From the NCBI RefSeq assembly GCF_044466355.1, contig NZ_JBITMQ010000007.1, positions 124,001 through 188,000 on the forward strand: 64,000 nucleotides of DNA. The letters are read 5' to 3'. Position numbers and translations under genes: made by a program. The DNA comes from Actinophytocola sp044466355. GTDB taxonomy: Bacteria > Actinomycetota > Actinomycetes > Mycobacteriales > Pseudonocardiaceae. Below are positions 44,394 through 52,791 of the stretch, one piece after another. Position 1 is the first letter of the stretch. Every line of letters starts with the position of its first letter. The notes below the pieces were generated by a model. That model had not been told where the DNA came from. It did not search any database and saw only the letters and a program-made list of their open reading frames with translations.

Positions 44394-44771
44394 GTGACAG
44401 ACCGCCAGGCACAGGTTGACGCCTACGTCGCGTCCTGGAACGAGTCCGATGTGGACAAGCGGTGGACGCTCATCGTGGAGGCGTGGACCGAGGACGGCCG
44501 GTACGTCGCGGAAAGCTCCGACGTCACCGGGTACAGCGCCATCAACGACAACGTGGCGCGCATCCAGGAGAAGTACCCGAACCGGATCTTCTTCCGCACC
44601 AGCGACATCTTCACCCACAAGGACCGTGCTCGCTTCACCTGGGCCATGCTCGACCCGGCGGGCACGGCCACGATCGGCGGCGTCGACTACGCCCTGTTCG
44701 CCGAGGACGGCAGGCTTCGGCGCATCACCTGTGTGTACGACCGCAAGCCACGCCTGGGTGAGCTGGACTAG
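44394..44771 (+). CDS. SnoaL/NTF2-like protein
   Basis: The 125-residue cone-shaped alpha+beta barrel of the SnoaL-like (NTF2) superfamily begins VDAYVASWNESDVDKRWTLI and continues EAWTEDGRYVAES. Members include isomerases, cyclases and binding proteins, so the activity is not predictable. GTG 44394 follows GAAAGGCTGGAACG. Its last four bases overlap the end of the converging kinase-like gene, so it sits at the boundary of the biosynthetic operon but on the other strand. Confidence 0.8.
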   Translation: MTDRQAQVDAYVASWNESDVDKRWTLIVEAWTEDGRYVAESSDVTGYSAINDNVARIQEKYPNRIFFRTSDIFTHKDRARFTWAMLDPAGTATIGGVDYALFAEDGRLRRITCVYDRKPRLGELD

Positions 44772-45673
44772 GCCGCCATCGCCGCCGAGCGCACCGCCAG
44801 CACGCGCGCCGCGGCGGGTACGACGTCCACTGTGTACTCGCCGCGGTCGAGCGGCAACACCTCGCCGTCGTGTTCGAACCACAGCGGACGGCCGTCCGTG
44901 CGCTCGATCCGCACCGACCGGCCACGCTCGTACACCACGCCCGGGCGGCCCAGGTGGGCGCCGGTTCGGGTCAGCTCCATCATCTCCGCGGGTGAGTGCG
45001 CGCCGTCGAGCACGCACACGTCGAGCAGCCCGTCGTCCTGCACCGAACGGGGGAGCAACTCGAAGTAACCACCGCGGAACCGGCTGCCGCCGACGTTCGC
45101 GAGCAGCGTCGGTCCGCTGTGGACGGTTCGTCCGTCGACCACCACCCGCCCCGGATACGGCTGGTGGCGCGGGATGAGGTTGACCAGCGCGGCGTGGTAC
45201 CGCGCGGGGCCCGCGTGGGAGGTGAACGCACGCGCCTCATGGATGGCCCGTGCCGAGAACCCCGCGCTGGCGCCCGCGAACACCAGCCGGTCGTCGATCC
45301 TGGCCAGGTCGAGCAGGCGCGCCGACGGCGACCGCAACGCATCCGCCACAGTGGACTGCCACGGTGTCGTGCCGAAGAGCGTGTGGTAGCAGGAGTTGGC
45401 GGTACCGGCGGGCACGATCAGCATGGCGGCCCGGGACCAGCCCGACGCCAGTCCGGCGGCCACGTCCCGCGCCGTGCCGTCACCGCCGACCGCGATCAGC
45501 ACGTCGTCCACACAGGACTCGGCGATGCGGAACGCGTCACCCGGCCCGGTCGTCCACCGGACCGACACGCGGCTTACCTGACGCCTGGTAACCCGCACCA
45601 GCTCCCATACCAGCGCGGGCGTCACGGCGCCCGCGGCCGGGTTGGCGACGATCAGGACGCGAGCGGCACCCAT
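44768..45673 (-). CDS. Diacylglycerol/sphingosine kinase-like protein
   Basis: The 301-residue lipid kinase-fold protein has the nucleotide motif RVLIVANPAAG and VAVGGDGT-type loop LIAVGGDGTARDVAAG, with LLANVGGSRFRGGYFELLPR in the C-terminal domain. DgkB/YegS homologues phosphorylate diacylglycerol or long-chain alcohols. It is the last gene of the twelve-gene operon, overlapping the MaoC gene by 22 bases, so it probably acts on the lipid product or protects the membrane. ATG 45673 follows GGAGGTGCCGGAGAA. Confidence 0.88.
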   Translation of the reverse strand: MGAARVLIVANPAAGAVTPALVWELVRVTRRQVSRVSVRWTTGPGDAFRIAESCVDDVLIAVGGDGTARDVAAGLASGWSRAAMLIVPAGTANSCYHTLFGTTPWQSTVADALRSPSARLLDLARIDDRLVFAGASAGFSARAIHEARAFTSHAGPARYHAALVNLIPRHQPYPGRVVVDGRTVHSGPTLLANVGGSRFRGGYFELLPRSVQDDGLLDVCVLDGAHSPAEMMELTRTGAHLGRPGVVYERGRSVRIERTDGRPLWFEHDGEVLPLDRGEYTVDVVPAAARVLAVRSAAMAA

Positions 45674-46140
45674 TTCTCCGGCACCTCCTCCTGGTACAGC
45701 AGCCGCAGAGCGGCCGTGCACGCCGGCCACTGCTCGCCCTCGACCTCGACGGCCACCCCCACCACGGCCTCGGTGAACCCGCGCGCCCTCGGCTTGACGG
45801 TCGTCAGGTCCGCCACGACCCGCACCTTCGCGCCGACCGGTACCGGCGAGGCGAACCGCACCCGGTCGAACCCCTTGTGCACGACCACGGACGCGCCCGC
45901 CACCGTGTACACCTGGGACAGCAGGGGGACGATGAGTGACAGCGTGTACATCCCGTGGGCGACCGGCCCGCCGAACGGTCCCGACCGCGCACGCTCGGGA
46001 TCGATGTGGATCCACTGCAGGTCGCCGGTCAGCGCCGCGAAGACGTCGACGTCGTGCTGCGTCACGGTCTGGTAGGGCGACACACCCAGCCTCGTGCCCG
46101 CCGCGTCGACCAGTTCACCCGGTGTGGAGAACGTCCTCAT
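45652..46140 (-). CDS. MaoC-like hotdog dehydratase
   Basis: The 162-residue hotdog protein has the hydratase-2 motif DVDVFAALTGDLQWIHIDPE (Asp and His of the catalytic dyad) and GPVAHGMYTLSL. Family members hydrate or dehydrate 3-hydroxyacyl thioesters. In the operon it could supply the dehydration step for the KS/ACP-built chain, or set a double bond. Its start overlaps the desaturase stop by four bases. Confidence 0.9.
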   Translation of the reverse strand: MRTFSTPGELVDAAGTRLGVSPYQTVTQHDVDVFAALTGDLQWIHIDPERARSGPFGGPVAHGMYTLSLIVPLLSQVYTVAGASVVVHKGFDRVRFASPVPVGAKVRVVADLTTVKPRARGFTEAVVGVAVEVEGEQWPACTAALRLLYQEEVPEKWVPLAS

Positions 46141-47147
46141 GATCTCGCCGCCTCGCTGACCTCGCCGAGGTAGCGCGCCACCTCCCGGTAGGAGGCGAGC
46201 ACGCCGACCTCGCAGTACGGAATCCCGTGCTCGTCGCAGTACCTTCGCACGATAGGCCGCACCGATCGCAAGTTCGCTCGAGCCATGCTAGGAAACAGGT
46301 GGTGCTCGATCTGGTAGTTGAGCCCGCCGAACGCGAAGTCGGTGAACCACCCCGGCCGGATGTTGCGGGACGTGAGCACCTGCCGGTGCAGCCAGTCGAG
46401 CGACGTGGTCGACCGGTACACCGGCATGCCCTTGTGGTTCGGCGCGAACACCGCACCGAGGTAGAACCCGAACACGGTCTGGCTGACCAGCACGAACACG
46501 ACCGCCTGCCAGAACGACAACACCAAGCTGACAGCTGTCAGGTACGCGGCGGCGTGCACCAGGACGAGGCCCAGTTCGAGCCACGGCCTGCGCAGCGCCC
46601 CTGCGCGTGCGGTCTGGAAGCCCGCCATGTGCACCCGCCACGACTCCTGGGCGAGCAGCACGAAGAACATCACCGACTGGTAGCGGATCACGAACCGGCG
46701 GAACGGCGTCCGTGCCTTCACCGGCAGCTCGGACGGGTCGAAGATGACCTGCCTGCGCACGGTGTCCGGGTCGCGGTCGAGGTTGTTCGGGTCGCTGTGG
46801 TGCCGGTTGTGGTGCCCGACCCACCACCCGTACGAGGCGCCGATCAGCAGGTTCAGGTGGATCAGCCCGAGCACGTACCGCGGCCCGCGCCGCCGCGACA
46901 CCTGCTGGTGCCCGACGTCGTGGCCGAGGAACCCGGACTGCACGAACGACAGCCCGAGCGCCACCGCGACGAGCACCTGCCACCACGAGTCCCCGACCAG
47001 GAAGAACGTCGTCCAGACCGCGGCGGTCAGCAGCAGGTTCGAGGCGATCTTCCACGCGTAGTAGTCCGGTCGCGGCGCCATCAGCCCGGCGTCGTCGACC
47101 AGCTCGGACAGCTCACGGTACGTGCCCGTCGGCGAGATCGTGATCAT
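46137..47147 (-). CDS. Membrane fatty acid desaturase
   Basis: The 336-residue integral-membrane diiron desaturase has its three histidine boxes complete: GHDVGHQQ (76-80), HHNRHHSDP (112-117) and QIEHHLFPSM near residue 285. The QxxHH third box is typical of acyl-lipid front-end and mycobacterial DesA3-like enzymes, but no cytochrome b5 domain is fused. It introduces a cis double bond into an acyl chain. It is translationally coupled on both sides, so it belongs to the biosynthetic pathway. A near-perfect ACCTGAC palindrome lies at 46526-46543. Confidence 0.93.
   Translation of the reverse strand: MITISPTGTYRELSELVDDAGLMAPRPDYYAWKIASNLLLTAAVWTTFFLVGDSWWQVLVAVALGLSFVQSGFLGHDVGHQQVSRRRGPRYVLGLIHLNLLIGASYGWWVGHHNRHHSDPNNLDRDPDTVRRQVIFDPSELPVKARTPFRRFVIRYQSVMFFVLLAQESWRVHMAGFQTARAGALRRPWLELGLVLVHAAAYLTAVSLVLSFWQAVVFVLVSQTVFGFYLGAVFAPNHKGMPVYRSTTSLDWLHRQVLTSRNIRPGWFTDFAFGGLNYQIEHHLFPSMARANLRSVRPIVRRYCDEHGIPYCEVGVLASYREVARYLGEVSEAARS
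46526..46543. repeat. ACCTGAC-N4-GTCAGGT palindrome, one mismatch
   Basis: AGCTGAC-AGCT-GTCAGGT inside the desaturase gene, in a transmembrane-coding stretch. Confidence 0.55.
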
Positions 47148-48373
47148 GCCGCGGTCAGCACCAGCACCGCGTTCTGGCCGCCGAAGCCGAACGAGTTGCT
47201 CGTCGCCGCGTTCACCGGCATGCGGCGTGGCTTGTCGCGGACCACGTCCACGTCGACGCTGTTGTCCTGGCTGTCCAGGTTGGCGGTCGGCGGCACCATG
47301 TTCTGCTCGATCGACAGCACCGCGCACGCCGCCTCGATCGCGCCCGCCGCGCCCAGCGAGTGTCCGGTGACACCCTTCACCGACGTCACCGCGGGTTTGT
47401 CACCGAACATCCGCCGCAGCACCTTCGCCTCGACGGCGTCGTTCAGCGGTGTCGACGTGCCGTGCGCGTTCACGTGGTCCACATCGGACGGACCGAGCCC
47501 GGCGTCCGCGAGCGCCGCGCCGATCGCGGCCGACACCCCGGCGCCGGTCGGGTCCGGCGCGGTCGCGTGGTGTGCGTCGGCCGACGCGCCGTACCCGCTG
47601 ACCCGCGCGCGGATCCGCGCCCCGCGTGCCTCCGCGTGCTCGACCCGCTCCAGCACGAGGATGCCCGCGCCCTCCGCCGCGACGAACCCGTCCCGGTCCG
47701 CGTCGAACGGCCGCGACGCGGTCCGCGGGTCGTCGACGCGGCCGGAGAGCGCTCCCATCCGCGTGAACCCGGCGAGGACCGGCCTGGTCAGGCCCGCCTC
47801 CGTGCCACCGGCGATCACGATGTCGCACCGGCCGGTCCGCAGCAGGTCGCGGGCGGTGCCGATGGCGGTCGTGGCCGACGCGCACGCGGTGGTGGTGACC
47901 AGGTTCGGGCCCTGCGCACCGCAGTCGATCGCGATGTACCCGGCGACCATGTTCACCCCCATCATCGGGATGAGCATCGACGACATCCGGCCGGTTCCCT
48001 CGGCCAGCATCGTGTTGTGCTGCCGCTCGAACGTGCCGATGCCGCCGAGCGCGTTGCCCATCACGACCCCGACGCGGCTGCCGTCCCACTCCTCCGGGTC
48101 GAGGTCGGCGTCGGCGACGGCCTCGCGCGCGGCGACGAGCGCCAGGTGGACGTACCGGTCCAGCCGCCACGCCGTGCGCCTGCCGAGCAGCTTGTCGGCG
48201 TCGAAACCCGGCACCCGGCAGGTGAAGTCGACGGGCATGCCCTCGAGTTCCTCGTCGTACGCGGCGGTGGACTCGCCCTTGCAGATCCGGCGCCAGCTCT
48301 CGTCGACGCCGATCCCGGCCGGGGTCACCAGGCCGAGCCCGGTGACCGCGGCGTGGAAGTCGTCAGACATCAC
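47144..48373 (-). CDS. Beta-ketoacyl-ACP synthase (FabF/KAS II-like)
   Basis: The 409-residue condensing enzyme has a complete Cys-His-His triad: C164 in TTACASATTAIG, VNAHGTSTPLND and VKGVTGHSLGAAGAIEA (with the conserved Lys). No chain-length-factor partner is encoded beside it, so it is more like a dedicated FAS-type KS than a type II PKS heterodimer. It overlaps the ACP gene by 11 bases and the desaturase gene by four. It should elongate the acyl chain started by KAS III on the operon ACP. Confidence 0.95.
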   Translation of the reverse strand: MMSDDFHAAVTGLGLVTPAGIGVDESWRRICKGESTAAYDEELEGMPVDFTCRVPGFDADKLLGRRTAWRLDRYVHLALVAAREAVADADLDPEEWDGSRVGVVMGNALGGIGTFERQHNTMLAEGTGRMSSMLIPMMGVNMVAGYIAIDCGAQGPNLVTTTACASATTAIGTARDLLRTGRCDIVIAGGTEAGLTRPVLAGFTRMGALSGRVDDPRTASRPFDADRDGFVAAEGAGILVLERVEHAEARGARIRARVSGYGASADAHHATAPDPTGAGVSAAIGAALADAGLGPSDVDHVNAHGTSTPLNDAVEAKVLRRMFGDKPAVTSVKGVTGHSLGAAGAIEAACAVLSIEQNMVPPTANLDSQDNSVDVDVVRDKPRRMPVNAATSNSFGFGGQNAVLVLTAA

Positions 48374-48635
48374 GATGTTCGCTCCGCAACCCCGGCTCAG
48401 CGCCGGGCACGCCCTTGGCGCCCAGCAAGGAGAGCGCGTCCTCGATCGTCGCGTGCGGGGAGACTTCGTCCTCGCCGATCGCGACGCCGAACTCCTTCTC
48501 GGCGACCAACGCGAACTCCACGATCGCGAGCGAGTCGAGGTCCAGCTCCGCGAACGTGACGTCCGGTCGCACCTCGCCCTCCTCGACGCCGAAGTAGGTG
48601 ACCAGGATCGTCGAGAGCCGGGAAAACGCGGACAT
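48363..48635 (-). CDS. Acyl carrier protein
   Basis: The 90-residue ACP has the phosphopantetheine attachment Ser at position 35 in ELDLDSLAIVEFAL. The rest has the usual four-helix pattern, with a short C-terminal extension. A strong AAGGAGG site precedes ATG 48635. It lies between KAS III and KS genes and carries the growing chain. It needs a PPTase; an Sfp-type one is encoded at 32972-33670. Confidence 0.94.
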   Translation of the reverse strand: MSAFSRLSTILVTYFGVEEGEVRPDVTFAELDLDSLAIVEFALVAEKEFGVAIGEDEVSPHATIEDALSLLGAKGVPGAEPGLRSEHRDV

Positions 48636-48652
48636 GGCGGACCCTCCTTTCC

Positions 48653-49705
48653 TTACATGGCCTCGATGTCGGGCCAGCGCAGTAACGTCGCCCCCCAGGT
48701 GAGCCCGCCGCCGAAGGCGCCGAGCAGCACCCGCTGCCCGGCGCGCAGCTCGCCGCTCTCGCACGCCGACGCCATCGCGAGCGGCACGGACGCGGCGGCG
48801 GTGTTGCCGACCTCGCCGATGTTGCGGACGAACTTGGCGACCGGCTGGCCGAGCATGTCGGCGACTCCGTTGACGATCCGGATGTTCGCCTGGTGGATCA
48901 CGAACCTGTCCACGTCCCGCAGCCCGAGCCCGGCCTTGCGCAGCACGTTCTGCGCGGAACCTGACATCTGGTAGATGGCCTTGCGGAACACGGTCCTGCC
49001 TTCCATCTGGAAGAACTCCGAGCCCGGCTCGGGCGGCTCGTGGGTGGACCGCTGCCGCGAACCGCCGGAGGGCACCGTGATCAGGTCGGCGTCCTGACCG
49101 TCGCTGCCGAGGTCGAACGGGCCCAGCGCGCCCAGTTCGTGCGGCGCGCCCGCCCGCAGCACGACCGCACCCGCGCCGTCGCCGAAGATCGCCGCGGTGG
49201 TGCGCGAGGCGGGGTCGACGATCGTGGAGAACGTGTCGGCGCCGATCACCAGCACCCGCTCCGCGACACCGGTCGCGATGAGCCCGGCGCCGGACGCGAG
49301 CCCGTACAGGAAGCCGGTGCACACGGCGTTGACGTCGAACGCGGCCGCCCGCTCCAGCCCGATCCGGTGCGCGACCTCGGGTGCCGTGGCCGGGCACGGG
49401 TGGTCGGGAGTGGTGGTGGCGAGCACGACCGCGTCGACGTGGTCGAGGTCGGCCGACTTCAGCGCCCGTTGCCCGGCCTCCACCGCGAGGTCCGATGTGG
49501 ACACACCGGGGTCGACGACCCGCCGCTCACGGATGCCCGTGCGGCCGCGGATCCACTCCTCGGACGTGTCCAGCCGGGACGCGATGTCGGCGTTGGTCAC
49601 CACCCGCGACGGCAGCCAGGTGCCCAGTCCGCACAGCACGGCGGACGCGCCCCGCGCGGGCGGCGGTGTCTCGGGGAACGGGAGGACTCTGGCCGCTTCG
49701 GTCAT
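48653..49705 (-). CDS. 3-oxoacyl-ACP synthase III (FabH-like)
   Basis: The 350-residue KAS III has a complete Cys-His-Asn triad: C129 in DVNAVCTGFLYGLASG, FVIHQANIRIV and GEVGNTAAASVPLAM. An N-terminal extension of about 20 residues precedes the fold. It starts chains by condensing an acyl-CoA with malonyl-ACP. ATG 49705 overlaps the diiron-protein stop by four bases. A dedicated KAS III usually means a specific starter unit for the pathway. Confidence 0.94.
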   Translation of the reverse strand: MTEAARVLPFPETPPPARGASAVLCGLGTWLPSRVVTNADIASRLDTSEEWIRGRTGIRERRVVDPGVSTSDLAVEAGQRALKSADLDHVDAVVLATTTPDHPCPATAPEVAHRIGLERAAAFDVNAVCTGFLYGLASGAGLIATGVAERVLVIGADTFSTIVDPASRTTAAIFGDGAGAVVLRAGAPHELGALGPFDLGSDGQDADLITVPSGGSRQRSTHEPPEPGSEFFQMEGRTVFRKAIYQMSGSAQNVLRKAGLGLRDVDRFVIHQANIRIVNGVADMLGQPVAKFVRNIGEVGNTAAASVPLAMASACESGELRAGQRVLLGAFGGGLTWGATLLRWPDIEAM

Positions 49706-50637
49706 GACAGCGCCCCCTCGAGCCCGATGTACGCGAGCCGGGACTCCCGCATCTCGCGCGACCACTCGTCCGCCATTGCCTGACGCTCGTCAGGTGACGT
49801 GTCGACAAGTCGCCTGCCCGGCCACACCTCGTAGTCGCCGACGAGGTCTCCGTGCCGTTCGAGTCCTCTTTGGAACAACAGCTCGCGGCGGCGCACCATG
49901 TCGTGCACCGGCAGCACCGTCCACATGCGCATCCCGGCCGCGATCAACTCCGCGACCCGGTCGCAAGCTGACGGGTGTTCGGTGAGGTACTGCTTCGCGA
50001 TCGCCGCGCCGACGGTCAGGTGCCGGATCTCGTCGATGCCAGCGCCGCGGTCGATCTCCGCGGCGGCCGGGTCGAGTGGACGCCACTTGCGTTCGGACAG
50101 CTCGGCGGCCGGGGCGAGCGCACCCTCCAGGATGATCGCCATGGTGACCACGCCGCCGACGAAGTCCGCGTTGTCACGCATGACCTCGAGGCCGAACTCC
50201 TCGAGCGGGTCGAGGATCGCGCGGACGTCGGCGGCCGCCGCGGTGTGCAGGGTCTCCTGCGGAAACCCGAGGGCCGTCAGGTGGTTGCGGAACACCATCG
50301 CGTGCCGTGCCTCGTCGAGCACCTGCGTCGCGTAGAACTCCATGGTCGGCGTGCTCGGCGCGATCGCGACCAGGTACGCGAGCGCCCGTGCCGCCTTGTC
50401 CTCGGCGAGCGACCGGAACGCGTACTCCTGTGCGATCGCGTCCCGCAGCGGGCCGGGTTCGAGCATGTGCGGTGGCGGGGTGAGCGCGGGGTCGTGCCCG
50501 TCCGGCCGTCCGGCGAGCGTGCCCTGCGGGACCGCCCGCAGCCAGTACCGCAGGTCGCACTCCTCTGCGGTCATCTCCAGGTTCATGGCCCCGTCGAGGA
50601 GCCCGGGCGCGGTGTCCCAGTCGCTCACCCAGCTCAC
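49702..50637 (-). CDS. VlmB-like ferritin-fold diiron oxygenase
   Basis: The 311-residue helical protein has the two DExxH half-sites of diiron oxygenases: DEARH (108-112) and DEIRH (202-206), with partner Glu in AQEYAFRS (E71) and ILEGAL (E171). This pattern fits the AurF/CmlI/VlmB group, which oxidises nitrogen. GTG 50637 overlaps the membrane-protein stop by four bases, so the two are made together. In valanimycin biosynthesis, as I recall the literature, VlmB acts with the membrane protein VlmO to form the azoxy group. A like role here is inferred. Confidence 0.75.
   Translation of the reverse strand: MSWVSDWDTAPGLLDGAMNLEMTAEECDLRYWLRAVPQGTLAGRPDGHDPALTPPPHMLEPGPLRDAIAQEYAFRSLAEDKAARALAYLVAIAPSTPTMEFYATQVLDEARHAMVFRNHLTALGFPQETLHTAAAADVRAILDPLEEFGLEVMRDNADFVGGVVTMAIILEGALAPAAELSERKWRPLDPAAAEIDRGAGIDEIRHLTVGAAIAKQYLTEHPSACDRVAELIAAGMRMWTVLPVHDMVRRRELLFQRGLERHGDLVGDYEVWPGRRLVDTSPDERQAMADEWSREMRESRLAYIGLEGALS
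49778..49795. repeat. ACCTGAC-N4-GTCAGGT palindrome, one mismatch
   Basis: GCCTGAC-GCTC-GTCAGGT near the 3' end of the diiron-protein gene (encodes SPDERQAM). Confidence 0.6.
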
Positions 50638-51077
50638 GACGCCACCGCCTCGGTCGTGAACCGGACGTACGCGGGGTGCGGCGCCGGTTCGAACGACACG
50701 GCGAACGGCTTGAGCGTGTTGCCGAACAGCGCCCGGTCGCCGAACAGGTGGATCGGGATCGCGAGCAGTGCCCACTCCCAGCCGAACACCAGCACCCAGG
50801 CACCCACCACGACGAACTGCGTCGAGAACGTGTGCATCGTGTTGTACAGCACGTAGTACACCTTCGGGATGCGCTTGGTCGGCGAGCGGTGGAACGCCAG
50901 CGCGCCCGGCAGGTACCCGATCACGTCGATGTAGACGAACAACAGAACGGCCGGCAGCCAGCGCACCTCGTCGATGTGGAGCACGAACAGGGCCACGCAC
51001 ACGCCCAGCGCGATCAGGTTCTCCAGGCGCATCAACAGGTGCGTCGTCCTGGTGTCGAAGCGGTTGACCGCGTCCAT
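50634..51077 (-). CDS. Small integral membrane protein paired with the diiron protein
   Basis: The 147-residue protein has three to four hydrophobic segments (LENLIALGVCVALFVLHI, LPAVLLFVYIDVIGYLPGAL, TQFVVVGAWVLVFGWEWALL). Histidines lie near the membrane edges (LHID, AFHRSP, MHTFST, IHLFGD) and could bind metal. It is not a family I can name with certainty. Its start and stop are within two to four bases of the SRPBCC and diiron genes, so a complex with the diiron oxygenase is likely. Compare with VlmO of the valanimycin cluster. Confidence 0.6.
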   Translation of the reverse strand: MDAVNRFDTRTTHLLMRLENLIALGVCVALFVLHIDEVRWLPAVLLFVYIDVIGYLPGALAFHRSPTKRIPKVYYVLYNTMHTFSTQFVVVGAWVLVFGWEWALLAIPIHLFGDRALFGNTLKPFAVSFEPAPHPAYVRFTTEAVAS

Positions 51078-51078
51078 C

Positions 51079-51543
51079 TCACGCTGCCCTTCCCAGGTCG
51101 GTGAGCGCCTCGCCGCCCTCGAGGACGGTGACCTCGCCGAACAGTCCACTCAGGACGTCGCACACCACGCGCTTGATCACTCGTTCGGCGATCGGGTCCA
51201 TGAGCCCGGCCATCGACTCGATGCCGAAGTCCCACGTGACCTCGAACGTCACGTGTGCGCCACCGATGACCGGACGCAGCCGCCACGAGCCGTGGAACTC
51301 GGCGAAGTCGCCGTCGGTCTGGGCGAAGTCGATCCGCAGGTCCGATGTGGACACCGTCTCGGTCTCGTGCCAGCGCATCACCCCGCGCCGGAAGTTCACG
51401 ACCCAGTCCGAGCCGCCGTCACCACTCGTTACCTGACGGACGTCAGGTGCGAGCTCCGGGAACCGCGTGAAGTCGGCGATCTCGGCGAGCGCGGCTGACA
51501 CGTCGTCGGTTCTGATGCGGACCTTGATACTGGTAGCGCGCAC
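51079..51543 (-). CDS. SRPBCC (polyketide cyclase-like) protein
   Basis: The 154-residue helix-grip protein (IADFTRFPELAPDVRQVTSG, GVMRWHETETVSTSDLRIDF, a final amphipathic helix from about residue 115) matches the polyketide-cyclase/CoQ10-binding COQ10-like group. It may bind or fold a lipid intermediate; there is no poly-ketone substrate in sight, so cyclase activity is doubtful. The stop is one base before the next start. A perfect ACCTGAC palindrome lies at 51431-51448. Confidence 0.8.
   Translation of the reverse strand: MRATSIKVRIRTDDVSAALAEIADFTRFPELAPDVRQVTSGDGGSDWVVNFRRGVMRWHETETVSTSDLRIDFAQTDGDFAEFHGSWRLRPVIGGAHVTFEVTWDFGIESMAGLMDPIAERVIKRVVCDVLSGLFGEVTVLEGGEALTDLGRAA
51431..51448. 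repeat. ACCTGAC-N4-GTCAGGT palindrome, perfect copy
   Basis: Perfect inverted repeat with spacer GGAC, inside the SRPBCC gene (encodes PDVRQVT). Confidence 0.8.
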
Positions 51544-51555
51544 GCTCTCCTCCTT

Positions 51556-52791
51556 CTACAGCAACGCCCGTGCGGCACGTTCGAACGCGTCGAGCAGGAA
51601 CTGGACCTCACGGTCGTCAAGTACGGCGGGCGGGGTGAGCCGCAGGACCCGGTCGGAGTTCAGCGAGTGGTTCGCGATCACCCCGGCAGCCATCAGCTCC
51701 AGCAGCAGCTCGCCGGCGAGCCCGTCGACGGCCAGCTCGACGCCGATGAGCAACCCCGCGCCGCGCAGCGCCGCCACCCGGTCGCCGAACAGGTCGTGCA
51801 GCAGGCGCCCCAGCTCGTCGAACAGCAGGCGGCCGAGCCGGTCGGCCCGGCCGACCAGGTCGTCCTCCTCGATCGCGGCCAGCGCGCCCCGCACGGCCGC
51901 CATGCCGAGCGGGTAGCCGGAGAACGTCGACGTGTGGATGAACGGGTCGCGGTCGAACGGTGCGAACGCCTCGTCGGTGGCGACCAGCGCGGACACCGGC
52001 ACCACTCCACCGCCGAGCGCTTTGCCGACCAGCAGGACGTCCGGCACCACACCCTCGCGGTCCGCGCCCCACCACGTGCCGAGCCTGCCGAGCCCGGTCT
52101 GGACCTCGTCCAGCACGAGGAGCGCCCCGTGCCGGCGGCACAGCTCGGCGACGCGGCGCAGGTAACCCGAGGGCGGGACGACCACCCCGGCCTCGCCCTG
52201 CACCGGTTCGACGACGACACACACGGTGCCGTGGCCGTGCCTGGTCAGCTCGTCGGCCAGCGCCACGTGGTCGCCGAACGGCACGTGCGACACGTCCGGG
52301 AGCAGCGGCTGGAACGGGCGCTGGAAGAGGGGCTTCCCGGTCACCGACAACGCGCCGAGCGTCTTGCCGTGGTAGCCGTTCACCATGCCGACGACGTGCC
52401 GCCGCCCGTTGGCGCGGGCCAGTTTCAGCGCGGCCTCGACGGCCTCGGTGCCGCTGCACGCGAAGTGCACGCGGTCGAGACCCGGCGGGCTGAGGGCCGT
52501 CAGGGCCTCGGCCGCGAGGCCCGCCTGCGGTTCCAGCAGCAGCCGGGTGGCGACCGGGTTGCGGTCGAGCTGGGCGTGCACCTCGGCCAGCACGCGCGGG
52601 TGCCGGGCCCCGGTGATGAACACGCCGTAGCCGCCGCAGTTCAGCAGCTCACGGCCCGTCCTGGTCCGCACCCACGCGCCGCTGGCGTGCACCTCGACGT
52701 CGCCGCCGAACATCTCGCCGAGCGACGCCCTGCCGCCCGACAGGTGCCTGCGGTACCTGACGAGCGTCAGGTCGCGAGTGGACACGTCCAT
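51556..52791 (-). CDS. Class III (PLP) aminotransferase
   Basis: The 411-residue fold-type I aminotransferase has D228 in LLVLDEVQTGLG (pyridine-N contact), the PLP Lys K257 in LLVGKALGGGVVPVSAL and the phosphate-binding CSGTEAVEAALKLARA. Class III enzymes often aminate omega or terminal aldehydes. With the aldehyde dehydrogenase-like and ACP genes around it, terminal amination of a fatty aldehyde is a sensible proposal. ATG 52791 overlaps the stop of the flavoprotein gene. A perfect ACCTGAC palindrome lies near its start (52755-52772). Confidence 0.93.
   Translation of the reverse strand: MDVSTRDLTLVRYRRHLSGGRASLGEMFGGDVEVHASGAWVRTRTGRELLNCGGYGVFITGARHPRVLAEVHAQLDRNPVATRLLLEPQAGLAAEALTALSPPGLDRVHFACSGTEAVEAALKLARANGRRHVVGMVNGYHGKTLGALSVTGKPLFQRPFQPLLPDVSHVPFGDHVALADELTRHGHGTVCVVVEPVQGEAGVVVPPSGYLRRVAELCRRHGALLVLDEVQTGLGRLGTWWGADREGVVPDVLLVGKALGGGVVPVSALVATDEAFAPFDRDPFIHTSTFSGYPLGMAAVRGALAAIEEDDLVGRADRLGRLLFDELGRLLHDLFGDRVAALRGAGLLIGVELAVDGLAGELLLELMAAGVIANHSLNSDRVLRLTPPAVLDDREVQFLLDAFERAARALL
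52755..52772. repeat. ACCTGAC-N4-GTCAGGT palindrome, perfect copy
   Basis: Perfect inverted repeat with spacer GAGC, about 20 bases into the aminotransferase gene (encodes DLTLVRY). Confidence 0.8.

Noticed and set aside
47144..48373. Type II polyketide synthase heterodimer
   Set aside because: Only one KS is present, with a full catalytic triad, and no chain-length-factor gene; the set fits a fatty-acid-like pathway better.
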